This document shows positions 24,877 to 33,696 of a stretch of DNA of 44,360 nucleotides, piece by piece. The notes beneath the pieces were generated by a model. It was not told the DNA's origin and did not search any database. It saw only the letters and a list, made by a program, of their open reading frames with translations. The DNA is from an uncultured Alphaproteobacteria bacterium (GTDB taxonomy: Bacteria; Pseudomonadota; Alphaproteobacteria; Parvibaculales; Parvibaculaceae): assembly GCA_903889655.1 (NCBI GenBank), contig CAISYL010000242.1, forward strand, positions 1 to 44,360, read 5' to 3'. Made by a program: the position numbers and the translations under genes. How positions within the stretch are numbered: the stretch's first letter is position 1; every line of letters begins with the position of its first letter.

Positions 24877-27093
24877 ATGATCTCTCGTCGTTTTGTGATT
24901 TTCAGCGGCATCGCTGCTGCGGGCGGTTTGGCGGTTGGCTATGCGTTGACACCGTTTTCCACGCTTGAGCGGGCGGCGCAGCTTGTAGCGAAGGAAGGGG
25001 CAGCTTCGCTGGGGGCATGGGTGCGCATCGGCAGCGACAACTCTGTGACGGTCATCGTGCCACACTCCGAAATGGGGCAGGGCGTTCATACGGCACTGCC
25101 GATGATGTTGGCCGAGGAGCTCGATGCCGATTGGTCGCTTGTCAGTATGGAACAGGCGCCGCCGGACGTGGCGTTTGCGAACGGCGCTATGGTACGCGAA
25201 TATTTGCGCGGTGACATGTCGATCCCGGGTTGGATGTCGGGCGTTACCGAATTCGGCTCACGGAAGATTGCGGAATTGACGCATCTGCAGATCACCGGCG
25301 GAAGCACGGCCGTGCGCTATACCGGCGTGCGGGCAATGCGCGTTGCTGGTGCCGCTGCACGCCGGATGCTGATCAAAGCGGCGGCTGCCGCCTGGAATGT
25401 TTCCGAAGGCGAGATCGAAGCGAAGCAGAGCCGCCTTTCGCATAAGTCTGGAAAAAATGCCACCTATGGCGAGATGGCTGTCGCGGCGGCGGCATTCGAT
25501 CCGCCGGTCGATCCGCCACTCAAGGCCAAGAAGGACTATAAGATCGTCGGTACGCCGATGAAGCGCTTCGACATCCCTGCTAAAGTCGACGGCAGCGCGA
25601 AGTACGGTATCGATGTACGGCAGCCGAATATGAGCTTTGCTGTTATTGCAGCATCGCCGGTCTATGGCGGAACCCTGAAGTCCGTGGACGAGAAGCCGGC
25701 AATGGCGATGCGCGGCGTCAAGAAGGTCGTGAAGTTTCCCGATGCGGTAGTTGTGGTGGCCGACAACACCTGGCGAGCGAAGGAGGCCTTACTCGCACTG
25801 CAACCGATTTGGGACGATGGCGAGAACGCCAACCTCACTCAGGCCTCGATCTTCGAGGGGATGACTGCTGCTCTGAAGAAGGGAGACCTTACCGAGGATT
25901 ACGGAAACGGCGATGTCGACGACGCGTTGAAGAGCGCAAAGAATGTCGTCGAGTCGCTCTATCGCGTGCCGTACCTCGCGCATGCGACGATGGAAGTGAT
26001 GAACTGCACGGCGCACTTCGAGGGCGATAAGCTGACCCTATGGGGCGGCTTTCAAGACGGCCTCGGGTCGCGGGCGGCGGCAGCGAAGTTTGCGGGGCTG
26101 GCGATCGAAAATGTGACGTTACATCATATGGCGATGGGCGGCGGTTTCGGGCGGCGCGGGCGGCAGAGGCAGCGAACGATCGATTACCTCGAACGTGCAA
26201 TCGCAGTCGCACGGCAGGTCGAAGGGCCGGTGCAACTCGTCTTTACTCGCGAAGAAGACATGACGCAGGACAACTATCGTCAGGCATCGGTCGCGTGGAT
26301 GAAGGCGGCGCTTGACGACGACGGCAAGGTGAACGCTTGGCTGCATACGTTTACCGAGAAACATGACCCGCCAGAGGCGGTCCGCGTGAATTATGGTTTT
26401 GCAAACCAAGCGGTGCGGTATGCGACCGGTACAAACCCCGTCCCGTGGGGTTCGTGGCGGAGTGTAGATCATTCGCAGCACGGATTTTTCATTGAGTCGT
26501 TCATGGACGAACTCGCTTATGCCGCGAAGACGGATCCGTTCGAGTTCCGGCGGGCGCATCTGGCGGACGCGCCGCGGCACAGGGCGGTTCTGGAACTCGC
26601 GGCTTCGATGGCGGGGTGGAGCAATCCGCGCCAGCCAGGCCGGGCGATGGGCATCGCGATCCGCGAGATCTTCGGCACGATCGTGGCACAGGTAGCGGAG
26701 GTCTCGCTCACGAACGATGGGCGGGTGCGCGTCCATCGAATGTGGAGTGCTGTCGATCCGGGTGAGGTCATCAATCCGGCGACCTTTACCGCGCAGATTC
26801 AGGGCGGCGCGATTTACGGTTTAACGGCAGCACTCTACGGCGAAATCTCGATCGACAAGGGCCGCGTCGTGCAACAGAACTTTCCGGACTATGAGATGGT
26901 GCGGATGGCGGACGCACCGGAACATGAGGTCCGCTTCATCGAGTCAGGTGCCCGTACGGGCGGTGCTGGTGAGCCCGGAACAGTGCCTGTGGCGGCAGCC
27001 GTCGCGAATGCCGTGTTTGCACTTACGGGGCAGCGGGTGCGCGAATTGCCGTTGATGAAGGCGAAGTTTATTGGGAAGACAGGTGGCTCATAG
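24877..27093 (+). CDS. iorB: isoquinoline 1-oxidoreductase-like large subunit, molybdopterin cofactor-binding
   Basis: A 738-residue molybdopterin subunit of the IorB type (aldehyde oxidase/xanthine dehydrogenase superfamily). It begins with a Tat-like twin-arginine signal (SRRFVIFSG plus a hydrophobic run), so the enzyme is probably exported folded. Family motifs include VPHSEMGQGVHTALPMMLAE, GGGFGRRGRQRQ and ESGARTGGAGEPGTVPVAAA; the last contains the Glu region of the active site. These enzymes hydroxylate N-heteroaromatics or oxidise aldehydes and pass electrons to a cytochrome c. No cytochrome c or XdhC-type maturation gene lies next to it here. The start at 24877 has GAGG about 8 bases upstream. 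Confidence 0.92.
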   Translation: MISRRFVIFSGIAAAGGLAVGYALTPFSTLERAAQLVAKEGAASLGAWVRIGSDNSVTVIVPHSEMGQGVHTALPMMLAEELDADWSLVSMEQAPPDVAFANGAMVREYLRGDMSIPGWMSGVTEFGSRKIAELTHLQITGGSTAVRYTGVRAMRVAGAAARRMLIKAAAAAWNVSEGEIEAKQSRLSHKSGKNATYGEMAVAAAAFDPPVDPPLKAKKDYKIVGTPMKRFDIPAKVDGSAKYGIDVRQPNMSFAVIAASPVYGGTLKSVDEKPAMAMRGVKKVVKFPDAVVVVADNTWRAKEALLALQPIWDDGENANLTQASIFEGMTAALKKGDLTEDYGNGDVDDALKSAKNVVESLYRVPYLAHATMEVMNCTAHFEGDKLTLWGGFQDGLGSRAAAAKFAGLAIENVTLHHMAMGGGFGRRGRQRQRTIDYLERAIAVARQVEGPVQLVFTREEDMTQDNYRQASVAWMKAALDDDGKVNAWLHTFTEKHDPPEAVRVNYGFANQAVRYATGTNPVPWGSWRSVDHSQHGFFIESFMDELAYAAKTDPFEFRRAHLADAPRHRAVLELAASMAGWSNPRQPGRAMGIAIREIFGTIVAQVAEVSLTNDGRVRVHRMWSAVDPGEVINPATFTAQIQGGAIYGLTAALYGEISIDKGRVVQQNFPDYEMVRMADAPEHEVRFIESGARTGGAGEPGTVPVAAAVANAVFALTGQRVRELPLMKAKFIGKTGGS

Positions 27094-27134
27094 GAGACGG
27101 TCCGAGCGCCGGATTCGTAATCCGATCAATCGAA

Positions 27135-27166
27135 CCGGCGGCGAGCGTCGTTGTGCTCACCGCCGG
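27135..27166. terminator. strong hairpin between convergent iorB and SDR
   Basis: CCGGCGG-c-GAGC pairs with GCTC-a-CCGCCGG around an 8-base loop: 11 pairs with one mismatch. It lies 41 bp past the iorB stop and 63 bp past the SDR stop, in the 136-bp gap between convergent genes. No T-tract follows in either direction, so it is a possible bidirectional or Rho-assisted end rather than a textbook intrinsic terminator. Confidence 0.4.
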
Positions 27167-27229
27167 CGGCGTTCAGGCCGATACCACGTAGGCGCGGGAT
27201 TAACATAAGCCGTCGACACGGCACTCCGC

Positions 27230-27988
27230 TCAGATATGCATGCCGCCGGCTACTTCGATCCGCTGGGCATTGACCCAACCGAAGTCGTCGGACAACAGCC
27301 CGGCGATGACTGGCCCAACATCGTCGGGCACGCCGGCACGGCCGAGCGCGGTGTGATCGGCGATCATCTTGTTGACCTCCCGATTGTCGCGAACGATGCC
27401 ACCGGAAAAATCGGTCGCGATCGGGCCTGGTGCGACGACGTTCGCGGCGATCCGGCGCGGCCCCAATTCAAGGGCCATGTATCGTGTCAGCGTTTCGACC
27501 GCCGCCTTCATAGAACCGTAGCCGATGCGGTTATGTCCGGCGAAGCGAGCCAGTCCTGAGGAGATGTTCACGATGCGCCCGCCATCATTCATCAGCGGCA
27601 GAAGTTTTTGCGTCAGGAACAGGACGCCCTTGAAGTGGACGTTATAGAGCGCGTCCATCTCCGCTTCTGTTATTGACTCAAAGCTTGCGGCAGAGGAGTT
27701 CCCGGCATTGTTGACGAGGTAATCGAAATGTTCGGCTTTGAGTTCATGCAGTGCATCTCGCACCTGCCCTGCGAAACCATCGAACGAACTCATATTGCCC
27801 GTGTCGAGCTGCAGCGCAATCGCGTTGGCGCCCGCCTCCGCGGCGAGCGCCACGACCTTGTCAGCTTCTGCACGATTGGTGTTGAACGTGAATATCGAAC
27901 GGACCCCGCGCTTGGCCAGGCAGAGGACTGTGTTACGGCCGATTCCTCGGCTACCGCCAGTGACGATCGCGATTTTACTATCTGACAT
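27230..27988 (-). CDS. short-chain dehydrogenase/reductase
   Basis: A 252-residue classical SDR. It has TGGSRGIGR for cofactor binding (residues 10-18), NNAGN, and catalytic Y-x3-K in GYGSMKAAVETLTRYMALEL. The ATG at 27988 is preceded by AAAGAG; the longer frame to 28123 adds a Lys/Arg-rich segment without support. It is divergent from the AraC-type regulator, 165 bp apart, a common AraC-controlled SDR arrangement. Its N-terminus matches the decayed copy at 19030. The substrate is not predictable from sequence. Confidence 0.92.
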   Translation of the reverse strand: MSDSKIAIVTGGSRGIGRNTVLCLAKRGVRSIFTFNTNRAEADKVVALAAEAGANAIALQLDTGNMSSFDGFAGQVRDALHELKAEHFDYLVNNAGNSSAASFESITEAEMDALYNVHFKGVLFLTQKLLPLMNDGGRIVNISSGLARFAGHNRIGYGSMKAAVETLTRYMALELGPRRIAANVVAPGPIATDFSGGIVRDNREVNKMIADHTALGRAGVPDDVGPVIAGLLSDDFGWVNAQRIEVAGGMHI

Positions 27989-28153
27989 AATTACTCTTTC
28001 TGTTTGAAGTTGGCATTTCGGAGTTGATTGCTTTTGTCGATTATGGGAGCCGAAGGTCAGGAAGGGGAATGCTGAAACGCGCCTATTTCTTGCCTTTTTC
28101 TGCTTGGATGGATATTTTCGCATGTGACTTCAACGTGACCGGAAGGCTCGGAC

Positions 28154-29104
28154 GTGCCCGATCAATTGGCGAAAGCGCTCCTGCGCTATACGGATAATGA
28201 GCCCGGAGAGAGCCCGTTCATGACGGCCATCGACGGGTTGGCCATCGTGCGATCCGATCATCCGAAGCCGCCGATCCACATGATTTCAAAGCCGGCGATG
28301 TGCATCGTGGCGCAAGGCGCCAAGTGGGCAATGTTCGGCGACAACAAGCTTGAATACAGGGCAGGGCAAGCTCTCCTGATCGGCGTCGAGACGCCCACAA
28401 TCGGCCGCGTGATTGAAGCAAGCCCTGATGAGCCTTGTCTTGTCCTCGCGTTCGAACTGGACCTTGCGATCATGCGGTCCGTCGCGGAGGGACTGGATAC
28501 GCCGCCCAGAGCAAGTGGGGAGCTTGGGCGCGGCGTGTTCGTCACGAACTTTCAAGGCCCGTTGGCTGACTGCGCGCTGCGCCTGGTTCGGCTGCTCGAT
28601 ACGCCCGAAGCGATTCCGACGCTCCATCCCATCATCATGCGCGAGATTTGTTATTGGCTTCTGACCGGCCCTCACGGCGGAGACGTTGCTAGGATGGCTC
28701 TGGCGAACAGCCCATCGCAACGTGTGATTAGCGCCATGAACAGTTTGCGAAGTCGCTTTAGAGAATCGATTCGTATCGATGAGTTGGCTGCGATCGCTCG
28801 AATGAGTACTTCCGCCTTCCACCGTCAGTTCAAAGCGCTGACCTCGCAGACGCCACTGCAATATCAGAAACAACTCCGGCTGCTGGAAGCACGCCGGCTG
28901 ATGATCTCAAGGGCATTCAACGTCGAGACGGCATGTCTCGCGGTTGGGTACGAAAGTCCTTCGCAGTTCAGCCGAGAGTATGCGCGTATGTTCGGCTCAC
29001 CGCCAAAGCGCGACGTGAAACATATGCAAGTGGTACTTCAGGAAGATCGCGCTCACTCTGATGCAGAAATGAGCGCTGAAGATGCCCGGGCGGTTGCCGC
29101 CTAA
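28154..29104 (+). CDS. AraC-family transcriptional regulator
   Basis: A 316-residue regulator with an N-terminal AraC_N cupin-type domain (HPKPPIHMISKPAMCIVAQG and AGQALLIGVETP) and a C-terminal double helix-turn-helix (about residues 200-295: RIDELAAIARMSTSAFHRQF and ACLAVGYESPSQFSREYARM). The start is a GTG with GGAAGG a few bases upstream. This YqhC-like subfamily typically lies divergent to an SDR or aldo-keto reductase that it activates in response to aldehydes or quinones. Here the divergent SDR is the likely target. Confidence 0.92.
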   Translation: MPDQLAKALLRYTDNEPGESPFMTAIDGLAIVRSDHPKPPIHMISKPAMCIVAQGAKWAMFGDNKLEYRAGQALLIGVETPTIGRVIEASPDEPCLVLAFELDLAIMRSVAEGLDTPPRASGELGRGVFVTNFQGPLADCALRLVRLLDTPEAIPTLHPIIMREICYWLLTGPHGGDVARMALANSPSQRVISAMNSLRSRFRESIRIDELAAIARMSTSAFHRQFKALTSQTPLQYQKQLRLLEARRLMISRAFNVETACLAVGYESPSQFSREYARMFGSPPKRDVKHMQVVLQEDRAHSDAEMSAEDARAVAA

Positions 29105-29223
29105 GCCAGGCAGATCAGCCGCCGCCCATGATTTCGGCGAGAACATCGATCTCCTCGAAGCCATGTCGGCGGGAGGGTGGCGCTTCATGGCAGACCATAA
29201 TAAGAACCAATAAGATTTATCCG

Positions 29224-29237
29224 ATAATATATATTAT
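29224..29237. promoter_or_regulatory. perfect AT palindrome ATAATATATATTAT
   Basis: A perfect 14-bp palindrome in an AT-rich island (about 29197-29250) between the AraC gene and the glycosyltransferase. It contains TATTAT/ATAATA on both strands and could serve as a -10 element or regulator site for the rightward glycosyltransferase genes. No matching -35 was assigned. Confidence 0.4.
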
Positions 29238-29357
29238 GGAATAAAAATTGGTACGAGCGCGAGCCGTAAATGGGATGGCCCCGTCGTGGGTTTCTGGGCA
29301 ATGTGGCGGCTTGCGGCCTTTTCGGCCATTCGACGGCTTCACGGCGACAAGCACGCA

Positions 29358-30431
29358 ATGCGCATAGCCTTCATCGGCCACATCTATCATCGCAAGACCG
29401 GCTCATCCGATTTCCTGCTCGATCTGATCGCGCCGCATGGTCAGGTCGAGCGTTTCTCCGTGGACGATCTCGGCGGCGCTGCTTATCGGAGCTGGCGTCG
29501 GGATTTCGAGGCCGCGCGCTACGATCTCATCATTGTCTGGCAAGTCCAGTTCGTGCTGGCCGATCTGCCGGGCGACCATCCGAACGTTGTCTTCGTGCCC
29601 ATGTACGATGCGCAGGTTTCGGGCGGCCGTATCCATTGGAACGACGCGCTGAGCGCGCGGAAGATCGTCTGTTTTTCCCGGACGCTTCATGACGAAATCG
29701 AGCCCTACGGCGTAAGTGCATATTCAGCCACCTATTTTCCGGATCCGGCAAAATATGAGAGCATCGACAATTTCGATGATCTGCGTGGTTTCTTTTGGTA
29801 TCGACGGCAGCAAATCCCGCCGGAGCTGATCTTCAAGCTCATGGAGAACTACAGCTTTGCCCGCCTGGAGCTTCATAATGCTCCTGATCCGGGGCATGAA
29901 AGTGCCGGAAATTGGCCCTGCCCGCCGGCCGTCGGCGCGCTGAATATCACGACCTGGTCCAGTGCGAACGCAGATTATCGAGCGATATTAAGGGGATGCA
30001 ACGTCTTCTTCGCTCCGCGCCTTTATGAAGGCATCGGGCTGAGCCTGCTGGAAGCTATGGCGTCGGGCATGTGTGTCATCGCGCCCGACCGACCCACCAT
30101 GAACGAGTATGTCAGGAGCGGCGAAAACGGACTTCTCTACGATCCGAACGCGCCTCATCCGCTGGATTTTTCCAAAGCGCGGGAATTGGGATCGAGAGCT
30201 CGCCAGACTGTCGAGGAAGGGTTCACCCGCTGGCAGGCGCAGATTCCGGGACTACTGGACTTTGTTCTGCAACCCGGTTCCGGGCGTGTCGCTGGTCGCG
30301 CTGTGAAGGTCACGCCGAGAGCGCGCGCCCTCGGGATGCTGAACACGCTGAAGCGGCGCTGGCCGGCTCTGGGTGCTCTGGTCGGCGCTGCCGCCGTCTC
30401 CGTCGCGCGCCTCGTCAGACGAGCCCGCTGA
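29358..30431 (+). CDS. glycosyltransferase, GT4-like (GT-B fold)
   Basis: A protein of about 357 residues. The C-terminal half has the GT4 signature region (APRLYEGIGLSLLEAMASGM, then CVIAPDRPTMNEYV and SGENGLLYDP), where the Glu residues bind the nucleotide sugar. The N-terminus MRIAFIGHIYHRKTGSS fits a GT-B first strand. I start at ATG 29358 because this core begins there; a GTG at 29286 would add 24 residues. It ends in TGATG, overlapping the next glycosyltransferase start by one base, so the two are coupled. With the adjacent polysaccharide exporter genes it probably assembles a surface glycan. Confidence 0.85.
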   Translation: MRIAFIGHIYHRKTGSSDFLLDLIAPHGQVERFSVDDLGGAAYRSWRRDFEAARYDLIIVWQVQFVLADLPGDHPNVVFVPMYDAQVSGGRIHWNDALSARKIVCFSRTLHDEIEPYGVSAYSATYFPDPAKYESIDNFDDLRGFFWYRRQQIPPELIFKLMENYSFARLELHNAPDPGHESAGNWPCPPAVGALNITTWSSANADYRAILRGCNVFFAPRLYEGIGLSLLEAMASGMCVIAPDRPTMNEYVRSGENGLLYDPNAPHPLDFSKARELGSRARQTVEEGFTRWQAQIPGLLDFVLQPGSGRVAGRAVKVTPRARALGMLNTLKRRWPALGALVGAAAVSVARLVRRAR

Positions 30432-31333
30432 TGGCACCGACCATTTCCATCGTGACACCGTGCCTCAACCGGGCGCAGACCATCGAACAGGCGATCCGGA
30501 GCGTCATGGATCGGGCGGGCCGCCCGACGGTCGAACATCTCGTCATCGATGGAGGATCGACCGACGGAACGCTCCAGATTCTGGCGCGCTATCCGCATCT
30601 CATCGTCGTCTCGGAGCCCGACCGCAATCTTTACGACGCGATCAACAAGGGTCTCGCACGGACCAGAGGTGAGATCGTCGGGCTGCTCAACAGCGACGAC
30701 GAGCTGAAGCCGGGCGCGCTAGCCGCTGTGGACCGGGCCTTCCGGGCGAACCCGGAGGCCGACATGGTCACCGGTGGCGCCGAGGTGGTCGAGGCGGGCA
30801 GGACGGTTCTTGTTCACAATGATGAGCGGCTCAAGGCACTTGGCGAGCCAGGTATCATCGCCGGTATCGCACTCACCAATGCGCGCTTCCTGCGGCGACG
30901 GCTAGTGGAGCGGGTGGGGACGTTCGATATCCGCTTCCCGGTCATGGCCGACAAGGACTACCTGATGCGCGCCCTGCTCCGCCATCCGTCGAATATCGTT
31001 CTGCCGGACGTCATCTATCGTTATCTGCGGCATCCGGGCTCGCTCACCATGTCCGGGGTGGACATCAGGCGGAAGCTCGCCAGCGAGGCGCTGGACCTCA
31101 CCAGCTTTCGGCTAGCCGACTGTGTGCCGGGCACTGAGGCTTTCCATCGTTATCGACGCTGGAGAGCCTGGGCCGTCGGGTATGCTGCCGGGCTCGACAT
31201 CATGTCCGGACACGGGCGTGAGGCGCTGAAATGTGCGGCCACCGAACTGCAGTCCGACCCGGCCTGGCCCTTGCGCTTCGCGGCGCTCGCCCTCGCCCAT
31301 TGGCGCGAGCGAGGGATCCGGAGCGGCTTATGA
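30431..31333 (+). CDS. glycosyltransferase family 2
   Basis: A 300-residue GT-A fold glycosyltransferase. The N-terminus ISIVTPCLNRAQTIEQAIRS and the segment HLVIDGGSTDGTL are typical of GT2. The nucleotide-sugar DxD-like motif is in LLNSDDELKPGAL, and the acceptor-side motif MADKDYLMRALL follows. The ATG overlaps the upstream stop by one base. The frame remains open upstream to 30071 but that part shadows the previous gene. Its 3' end overlaps the convergent ABC ATPase gene by 6 bp. Donor and acceptor sugars are unknown. Confidence 0.92.
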   Translation: MAPTISIVTPCLNRAQTIEQAIRSVMDRAGRPTVEHLVIDGGSTDGTLQILARYPHLIVVSEPDRNLYDAINKGLARTRGEIVGLLNSDDELKPGALAAVDRAFRANPEADMVTGGAEVVEAGRTVLVHNDERLKALGEPGIIAGIALTNARFLRRRLVERVGTFDIRFPVMADKDYLMRALLRHPSNIVLPDVIYRYLRHPGSLTMSGVDIRRKLASEALDLTSFRLADCVPGTEAFHRYRRWRAWAVGYAAGLDIMSGHGREALKCAATELQSDPAWPLRFAALALAHWRERGIRSGL

Positions 31334-32101
31334 AAGCGCCCTGAGGCGCGCCGGCTCGGGCACGACACCGGTCGCATAGGCCTTCAACACCTCATCGGTC
31401 GGGCCGTCCATGACGATCCTGCCGCCATCGAGCCAGAGGATGCGGGTGCAGACTGCGGCGAGAATCCAGGTGATGTGGCTCGCCAGGACGAGAAGCTGCG
31501 ATTGCTTGACGAATTGCTCGATCCGGCCCCTTGCCTTCTCGATGAACTGGGCATCGCCCGCCATCAGCCATTCATCCATGACGAGAATATCCGGCTTCGT
31601 CGCTGTGGCGACAGCGAAGGCCAGGCGAAGGACCATGCCGGCGGAATAGGTACGGACCGGCATATGCAGGAATTCGCCGAGTTCTGTGAATTCGGCAATC
31701 GAGGGCGTCAACTCGCGGATTTCGTCCGGGTGAAGGCCGATATAGAGACCCCGCAGCATGATGTTCTCATAGCCCGTCGCGTCGAGGTTCAGGCCGAGAT
31801 TGACGTTCAGAAGCGCGTTGACATGGCCATCGACCTCCACCTGACCGACGATGGGTTCATAGACGCCGGAGAGTACCCGCAGCAGCGTCGTCTTCCCGGC
31901 GCCGTTGGAGCCGACAAGCCCTACCCGTTCTCCATGGCTGAAATGGAACGAGACGTTCTTGAGTGCGTCGACGACGACATGCGAGCCCTCCGACGAGAGC
32001 TTCGCCCGGCCTATGCCAAGCAGACTCTTTTTCAGCGAGCGGTTGCTCGCCTGATAGAGCGGAAAACGGATAGTGACGTCGCGAAGCGTGATCGATGACA
32101 T
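31328..32101 (-). CDS. polysaccharide ABC exporter ATPase (Wzt/KpsT type)
   Basis: A 257-residue ATPase with Walker A GSNGAGKTT, an unusual signature YSAGM in place of LSGGQ (normal for the Wzt/KpsT/TagH group), Walker B ILVMDEWL and an H-loop ASHITW. It lacks the extra C-terminal carbohydrate-binding domain of long Wzt proteins. It would power export of a lipid-linked polysaccharide with the permease encoded 9 bp upstream. Confidence 0.93.
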   Translation of the reverse strand: MSSITLRDVTIRFPLYQASNRSLKKSLLGIGRAKLSSEGSHVVVDALKNVSFHFSHGERVGLVGSNGAGKTTLLRVLSGVYEPIVGQVEVDGHVNALLNVNLGLNLDATGYENIMLRGLYIGLHPDEIRELTPSIAEFTELGEFLHMPVRTYSAGMVLRLAFAVATATKPDILVMDEWLMAGDAQFIEKARGRIEQFVKQSQLLVLASHITWILAAVCTRILWLDGGRIVMDGPTDEVLKAYATGVVPEPARLRALS

Positions 32102-32110
32102 TCGGAACCG

Positions 32111-32956
32111 TCAGAGCCAGTAGGGAATGCGCGCCCGGTAGCGTGCAAAGAAGGAAAAGGCCAACGCCCAGCCGATGACTGTCGTGGTCAGCGCGATTAC
32201 CCAAACATTTTGCGAGATGGGTACACCGAGCAATGGGGCACGGGCGATCTCGATCAGCGCGTAAGCGGGATTGAAATCGGCAATCCAGTGCCGCATGCCG
32301 AGCGCCGTCGGGTGCCAGAGGATCGGCGTGAGGAAAAACAGAATCTGCGTGAAGCTCGAGACGATCTGGCCGACGTCGCGAAAGCGCGCGCACAGCATGC
32401 CGAACAGCAGCGTGACCCAGAAGCCGTTCAGGTAGATCAGCGCGATGCCGACAAGCGAGACTAGGCTGTAGAGCGACTGGTGAACCTGAAATATCACGAT
32501 GACGGCAAGGCCGACCAGACAGTTGTGGGCGAAGATGATGAAGTTGCGAGAGAGACTGCGCATCACATGCACCGTGAGGGGCATGCGGCTCTGCAGGATG
32601 ATGGTGTCCGAATTCACGAAGACGACGCAGCCATCCGTGATCAGCGTCGAGGTCGTCGTCCAGAACAGCAGGCCGAGGCATAGAAACGGAAGATAGGTAT
32701 GGATATCCATCTTCATCAGCGTGGAATAAAGCACGCCCAGCGTCGCGATCATGATCGCCATGCTGATGGTCAGCCAGAACGGACCGAGGACCGAACCGCG
32801 ATAGCGCTGGCGAATGTCCTGCCATGACATCGCCGACCACATCCACCACCGACCGACGCCGCTGCGAATATCGGCGATAGCGGCCTTTACCGGATGGCGG
32901 CGCGACAATGGTTTTGCCGTGCTCAAGTCAATCTGCGGGTGCAACGTGTCGGTCAT
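32111..32956 (-). CDS. polysaccharide ABC exporter permease (Wzm/KpsM type)
   Basis: A protein of about 281 residues with roughly six membrane segments of the ABC-2 exporter family. The cytoplasmic start RQRYRGSVLGPFWLTISMAI is the typical Wzm/KpsM/TagG coupling segment, and NPAYALIEIARAPLLG is the conserved loop near the C-terminus. I start at ATG 32956 (MTDTLHPQ); the frame continues to 33163 without similarity, and the Shine-Dalgarno for 32956 is weak. It is paired with the ATPase downstream and close to two glycosyltransferases, suggesting O-antigen or capsule export. Confidence 0.9.
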   Translation of the reverse strand: MTDTLHPQIDLSTAKPLSRRHPVKAAIADIRSGVGRWWMWSAMSWQDIRQRYRGSVLGPFWLTISMAIMIATLGVLYSTLMKMDIHTYLPFLCLGLLFWTTTSTLITDGCVVFVNSDTIILQSRMPLTVHVMRSLSRNFIIFAHNCLVGLAVIVIFQVHQSLYSLVSLVGIALIYLNGFWVTLLFGMLCARFRDVGQIVSSFTQILFFLTPILWHPTALGMRHWIADFNPAYALIEIARAPLLGVPISQNVWVIALTTTVIGWALAFSFFARYRARIPYWL

Positions 32957-33249
32957 CTGATGATTATGGTTACCGGCCTGAAGCGCGAAGCGTCGTCCCT
33001 TGTAGGGCCAATTCCGCACCAGATCAACGGAGGCTCCGCCTTGCAGCGATGCGGCGGAATTCGGCGAAAAACAGGCCATGCCGGGGCGTGAAAAAGAAGT
33101 CGGGAGCGGAGCGTGAACTCCTTCATGCGCCTCTCGGACCGGAAGTGACAGCCGGCACTGCAATGGCAGCGCCGGCTATTCGCCGTTCCGCTCGAAAGCG
33201 GAACCCACCTGCCCGCCGGTTTGTTGAATACCAAAGAGGAGGAAGGCAG

Positions 33250-33684
33250 ATGAGGAAACATATTCTGGCCGGTCTCGCGGGATCGGCAATTTTAATACCG
33301 GTGATCGCAATGGCAGCCGGCGCGACCGGCGCGGTACAGGGCACGGTGTCGGGCACGAGTGATGCGCCGGTGCAGGCGCCCGAAACAGGCCCCAACGGGA
33401 CGGCCATTCCCGAGGTGCCGCCTGGCGGAACGACGACAGGCATTCGCTCGTCGGGCGAGACGACCGGCTCCATCAATTCCAGCAAACAAGGCGGCGCTTC
33501 CATGCTGGATCTGCAGCAGAATCTGTCGGCAAAGGGCTACACCGATATCCGGCCGGAGAGCGGCAGCGGGACGAGCAATAGCGGCAATACGCGATTTACG
33601 GCCAAGAATGCGGCGGGAAAGGACGTTATCGTGACGGTGAACGCACATACCGGCGCGATCGTCGGCGAGAAGGCGGCAGATTAG
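33250..33684 (+). CDS. small secreted protein with PepSY-like C-terminus
   Basis: A 144-residue protein. The first 23 or so residues form a signal peptide (MRKHILAGLAGSAILIPVIA with an A-rich cleavage region). A Gly/Thr/Pro-rich linker follows (about 25-75). The C-terminal 60 residues (LQQNLSAKGYTDIRPES, then RFTAKNAAGKDVIVTVNAHT and GAIVGEK) have the strand-turn-strand pattern of PepSY-type repeats. A strong GAGGAGGAAGG lies just upstream of the ATG. It stands alone between divergent and convergent neighbours. The function is unknown. Confidence 0.8.
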   Translation: MRKHILAGLAGSAILIPVIAMAAGATGAVQGTVSGTSDAPVQAPETGPNGTAIPEVPPGGTTTGIRSSGETTGSINSSKQGGASMLDLQQNLSAKGYTDIRPESGSGTSNSGNTRFTAKNAAGKDVIVTVNAHTGAIVGEKAAD

Positions 33685-33696
33685 CGCTTCTTCGCG

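Noticed and set aside
31857-32849. 330-codon minus-strand frame overlapping the ABC permease and ATPase
   Set aside because: Out-of-frame shadow of two real genes on the same strand.
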